Positions 61,985-64,000 of a stretch of DNA of 64,000 nucleotides are shown here, one piece after another (position 1 is the first letter of the stretch; every line of letters starts with the position of its first letter). Made by a program: the position numbers and the translations under genes. Source of the stretch: Gramella sp. AN32 (GTDB taxonomy: Bacteria > Bacteroidota > Bacteroidia > Flavobacteriales > Flavobacteriaceae); contig NZ_QEYO01000019.1 of assembly GCF_023718305.1 (NCBI RefSeq), forward strand, positions 24,298 to 88,297, given 5' to 3'. The notes beneath the pieces were generated by a model. That model worked only from the letters and a program-made list of their open reading frames with translations, was not told where the DNA came from and did no database searches.

Positions 61985-62090
61985 TTTTTGTCACTTTGCG
62001 CAGTCGAAAGGTCAAATAAAAACGTCTCGACTTTAGCCTGTATTGAGCGCAGTCGAAATGCTCGACGTGACAATTTAGTCATGATTTGCC
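61985..62090. repeat. Small repeat fragment with GCGCAGTCGAAA blocks
   Basis: CACTTTGCGCAGTCGAAAGG and TTGAGCGCAGTCGAAATGCTCGACG are two similar units about 70 bases apart; the TGAGCG..GTCGAAATG block also appears within 13104-13495 and similar TCGACT-type blocks appear near 50.75 and 51.1 kb. The gene-free interval 61922-62447 otherwise shows no RNA gene or riboswitch that I recognise. Confidence 0.55.
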
Positions 62091-62447
62091 TATTAGGTAC
62101 TTTAACGGACAAGTATAATAAAATTAGTTTCAGATTTGTTGCTGGTTAAAATCAGGAAATTTCCAACTGAAATATTCAGAATGAAAAATTTAAAGAAAAT
62201 AATGTCAAATGAGTTGAAAAACTGTGTAATAAAATTGGAATGATTTTTTCGATATAAGGATGAAAGATCCTCAAGGATAAGATTTATTTATTAATTCTCT
62301 CAAGCCATCTACAAAGGGCTTTTCTTATAACATTTCCTTAAAAAACTATCCGTAAACCCTTACAATATTTAAACTATTGTTAATGTGGAAAGTATCGAGT
62401 TGTCAAAAACGTATATTCCATTAAACTAACTAAATCAAATAATAATT

Positions 62448-63836
62448 ATGAGAGACGAATTAGAAAATATTGCTGACAGGATCAGCGATTTCCTTCCAGA
62501 TTTATTAGGGGCGCTTTTAGTGCTTTTAATAGGTTGGTTAATCGCTAAAGGCATTAAAGCCTTAATCGTGAGACTGCTTAAAAAAACCCGCTGGGATGAA
62601 AGGGTTTTTGGCAGGTCAGACGTTAAAGATACCAATGTATTTTTAGCCAATATCGTGTACTACATCATCATGATCATTGTGATCCTGATTGTACTGGAAA
62701 TTTTAGGTGTAGACCAGGTACTTACCCCACTGGAAAATATGGTAAGTGAGTTCTTAGGCTTTATACCAAATTTAATTGGAGCTGTACTAATCGCTTTTGT
62801 TGGGTATGTTCTGGCTAAATTCGTTGCTAATTTAGTGAATATTGGAGGTGCATTCTTAGATAGAATGGTAGATAAAACAGGGTTTAAAGACACTGATAAG
62901 ATTATTAATATCCTTAAAAAAGTTGTTTTTATCATCATTTTTGTACCGTTTTTAATTCAGGCTTTTAATGCGTTGGAACTTGATGCAATTTCAGGCCCTG
63001 CAAATGATATACTTGCAGACTTTACCGCACTTATTGGAGAAATAATCATCGCCGGCCTTATCCTGGCCATTTTTATTTGGGGCGGTAGATATTTGGCAGA
63101 TTTCCTTGAAGATCTTTTCAAAAGTATGGGATTAGACCGGGCAGCTGAAAAAATCCAGATCCATAATATGATTGGTGCCAACCAGTCTTTGTCTAAGATC
63201 ATCGCGAATCTTGTCTATTTCTTCCTTGTATTCTTTGGAGTTATCACTGCAGTTGAAATTATTGGTTTAACGCAATTAACCGAAACACTCGACCAGATTT
63301 TAGAATTAACGGGACAAATCTTATTCGGTCTCATTATTCTGGCCATTGGTAATTATATAAGTCTGCTTATTTACAACAGCATGAGCAAGACCGGAGATAA
63401 TAATTTTATCGCCAAGGTTATCAGGTGGGCTTCTTTAGCTTTATTCCTGGCAATCGCCTTGGAAACAATGGGAATTGCCAATGAAATTGTACAGTTAGCC
63501 TTCGGATTAACTTTAGGAGCTATTGCCGTAGCGGTAGCCTTAAGTTATGGTCTTGGCGGTAGAGAAGCTGCAGGAGAACATTTCAAGGAAATCATTCAGA
63601 AGATTAAGAGTGATGATTCTAACATCAAACATGGTGCAGATAATTTAAAAAAGCCGGGGGATTCAAATTCCGGAAGTACCATTAAGATGAAACCAACTTC
63701 AGATTATAAGGATATAAAAGATCCCACAAATCCCAGAAGGGACGTGAATGATCCTGCAAATCCCAATAGACCGGATAGGGATTTACGTGATCCTAACAAT
63801 CCTAGAGATCCAAATGATCCCAGACTAGATCTATAA
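62448..63836 (+). CDS. Mechanosensitive-channel-type membrane protein with DPNNP-repeat tail
   Basis: A 462-residue membrane protein with repeated hydrophobic helices of the conserved-TM-helix (MscS-related) type: GALLVLLIGWLIAKGIKALIVRLLKKT, GAVLIAFVGYVLAKFVANL, and AFGLTLGAIAVAVALSYGLGGREAAGEH, the last resembling the pore helix of MscS-like channels. The C-terminal tail (about 420-462) is a polar repeat of D-P-x-N-P units (DPTNPRRDVNDPANP, DLRDPNNPRDPNDP) and is presumably cytosolic and disordered. Function as an osmotic channel is inferred. The canonical MscS beta-domain is not evident. Confidence 0.82.
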   Translation: MRDELENIADRISDFLPDLLGALLVLLIGWLIAKGIKALIVRLLKKTRWDERVFGRSDVKDTNVFLANIVYYIIMIIVILIVLEILGVDQVLTPLENMVSEFLGFIPNLIGAVLIAFVGYVLAKFVANLVNIGGAFLDRMVDKTGFKDTDKIINILKKVVFIIIFVPFLIQAFNALELDAISGPANDILADFTALIGEIIIAGLILAIFIWGGRYLADFLEDLFKSMGLDRAAEKIQIHNMIGANQSLSKIIANLVYFFLVFFGVITAVEIIGLTQLTETLDQILELTGQILFGLIILAIGNYISLLIYNSMSKTGDNNFIAKVIRWASLALFLAIALETMGIANEIVQLAFGLTLGAIAVAVALSYGLGGREAAGEHFKEIIQKIKSDDSNIKHGADNLKKPGDSNSGSTIKMKPTSDYKDIKDPTNPRRDVNDPANPNRPDRDLRDPNNPRDPNDPRLDL

Positions 63837-63919
63837 TATCGTAGTCCTAAAAATAAAAGCCCGCAAAATATTGCTACCGTCTGGACACATCTTTTTTTAT
63901 TCTACTTTAGGATAAAAAA

Positions 63920-64000
63920 ATGCAGACAAGACATTTTGAGGATTTAAAAGACAAGCGATTGTTGAATAGAGGTAATTCTATTCTCAATCGTTTGTTTGCT
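63920..64000 (+). CDS. Transposase, IS4-like, 5' end (cut by window edge)
   Basis: Twenty-seven codons from ATG 63920 to the window edge, starting MQTRHFEDLKDKRLLNRG. The F.DL.DKRL...G pattern resembles the N-terminus of IS4-group transposases, where a D-L-K-D-K-R segment binds the transposon end. The element's right end is outside the window. A possible left end (CTACCGTCTGGACACATC) lies about 63875-63892. It is probably intact at this end, but the rest cannot be judged. Confidence 0.55.
   Translation, partial: MQTRHFEDLKDKRLLNRGNSILNRLFA

Overview
The window looks like a chromosomal segment of a pigmented, probably marine, member of the Flavobacteriaceae (Bacteroidota), broadly in the Gramella/Salegentibacter neighbourhood; the genus is an inference. 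Signs are the low GC content, lipoproteins of the Bacteroidota type (Cys followed by Ser/Asp/Glu-rich stretches), SusC-like CarboxypepD_reg TonB receptors, long NusB, a PUR-domain DUF3276 protein, FtsE without a neighbouring FtsX, and promoters with a TAnnTTTG -7 box.

Layout. 1-3.0 kb: carotenoid operon crtI(partial)-crtB-crtZ-crtY, sufficient for phytoene to zeaxanthin. 3.0-4.4 kb: a TlpA-like thioredoxin and an XRE-S24 self-cleaving-type repressor. 4.4-5.5 kb: gene-free, with a structured repeat. 5.5-15 kb: an orphan gene, aconitase, MoxR, a SurA-like periplasmic chaperone pair, an SRPBCC protein, an OmpH/Skp chaperone and guaB. 15-21.7 kb: a four-gene operon DUF4856 lipoprotein - imelysin lipoprotein - vitamin K-dependent gamma-carboxylase-like (HTTM) membrane protein - TonB receptor, with a good promoter; this is the most interesting locus. 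21.8-32.7 kb: HMG-CoA lyase, LysE exporter, pyrD, a second TonB receptor, gamma-glutamyltransferase, pepT, a YdeI-like protein and a VWA lipoprotein. 32.8-38.2 kb: nusB-DUF1573-yajC, an amino-acid dehydrogenase, an ABC exporter and a PUR-domain protein. 38.2-50.6 kb: a small barrel protein between two identical terminators, an M14 peptidase, CsaA, a redox cluster (thioredoxin-like, 1-Cys peroxiredoxin, YciI-like, YfiT-like), a cyclophilin-FKBP fusion, two exported amidohydrolases around an exported MEMO-like protein, and an orphan lipoprotein. 51-64 kb: a barrel protein with a 1006-residue TPR protein, ftsE, a RES/Xre toxin-antitoxin pair, two small membrane proteins, typA, kdsA, a mechanosensitive-type channel, and the start of an IS4-like transposase at the right edge.

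Intergenic DNA is unusually rich in dispersed repeats. One family (about 4.6 and 22.9 kb) carries several hairpins whose arms change together between copies. A second, mosaic family (about 13.1, 50.7 and 58.4 kb, with fragments at 5.1 and 62.0 kb) is built from shared blocks that occur in both orientations. No tRNA, rRNA, CRISPR array or replication origin was recognised.
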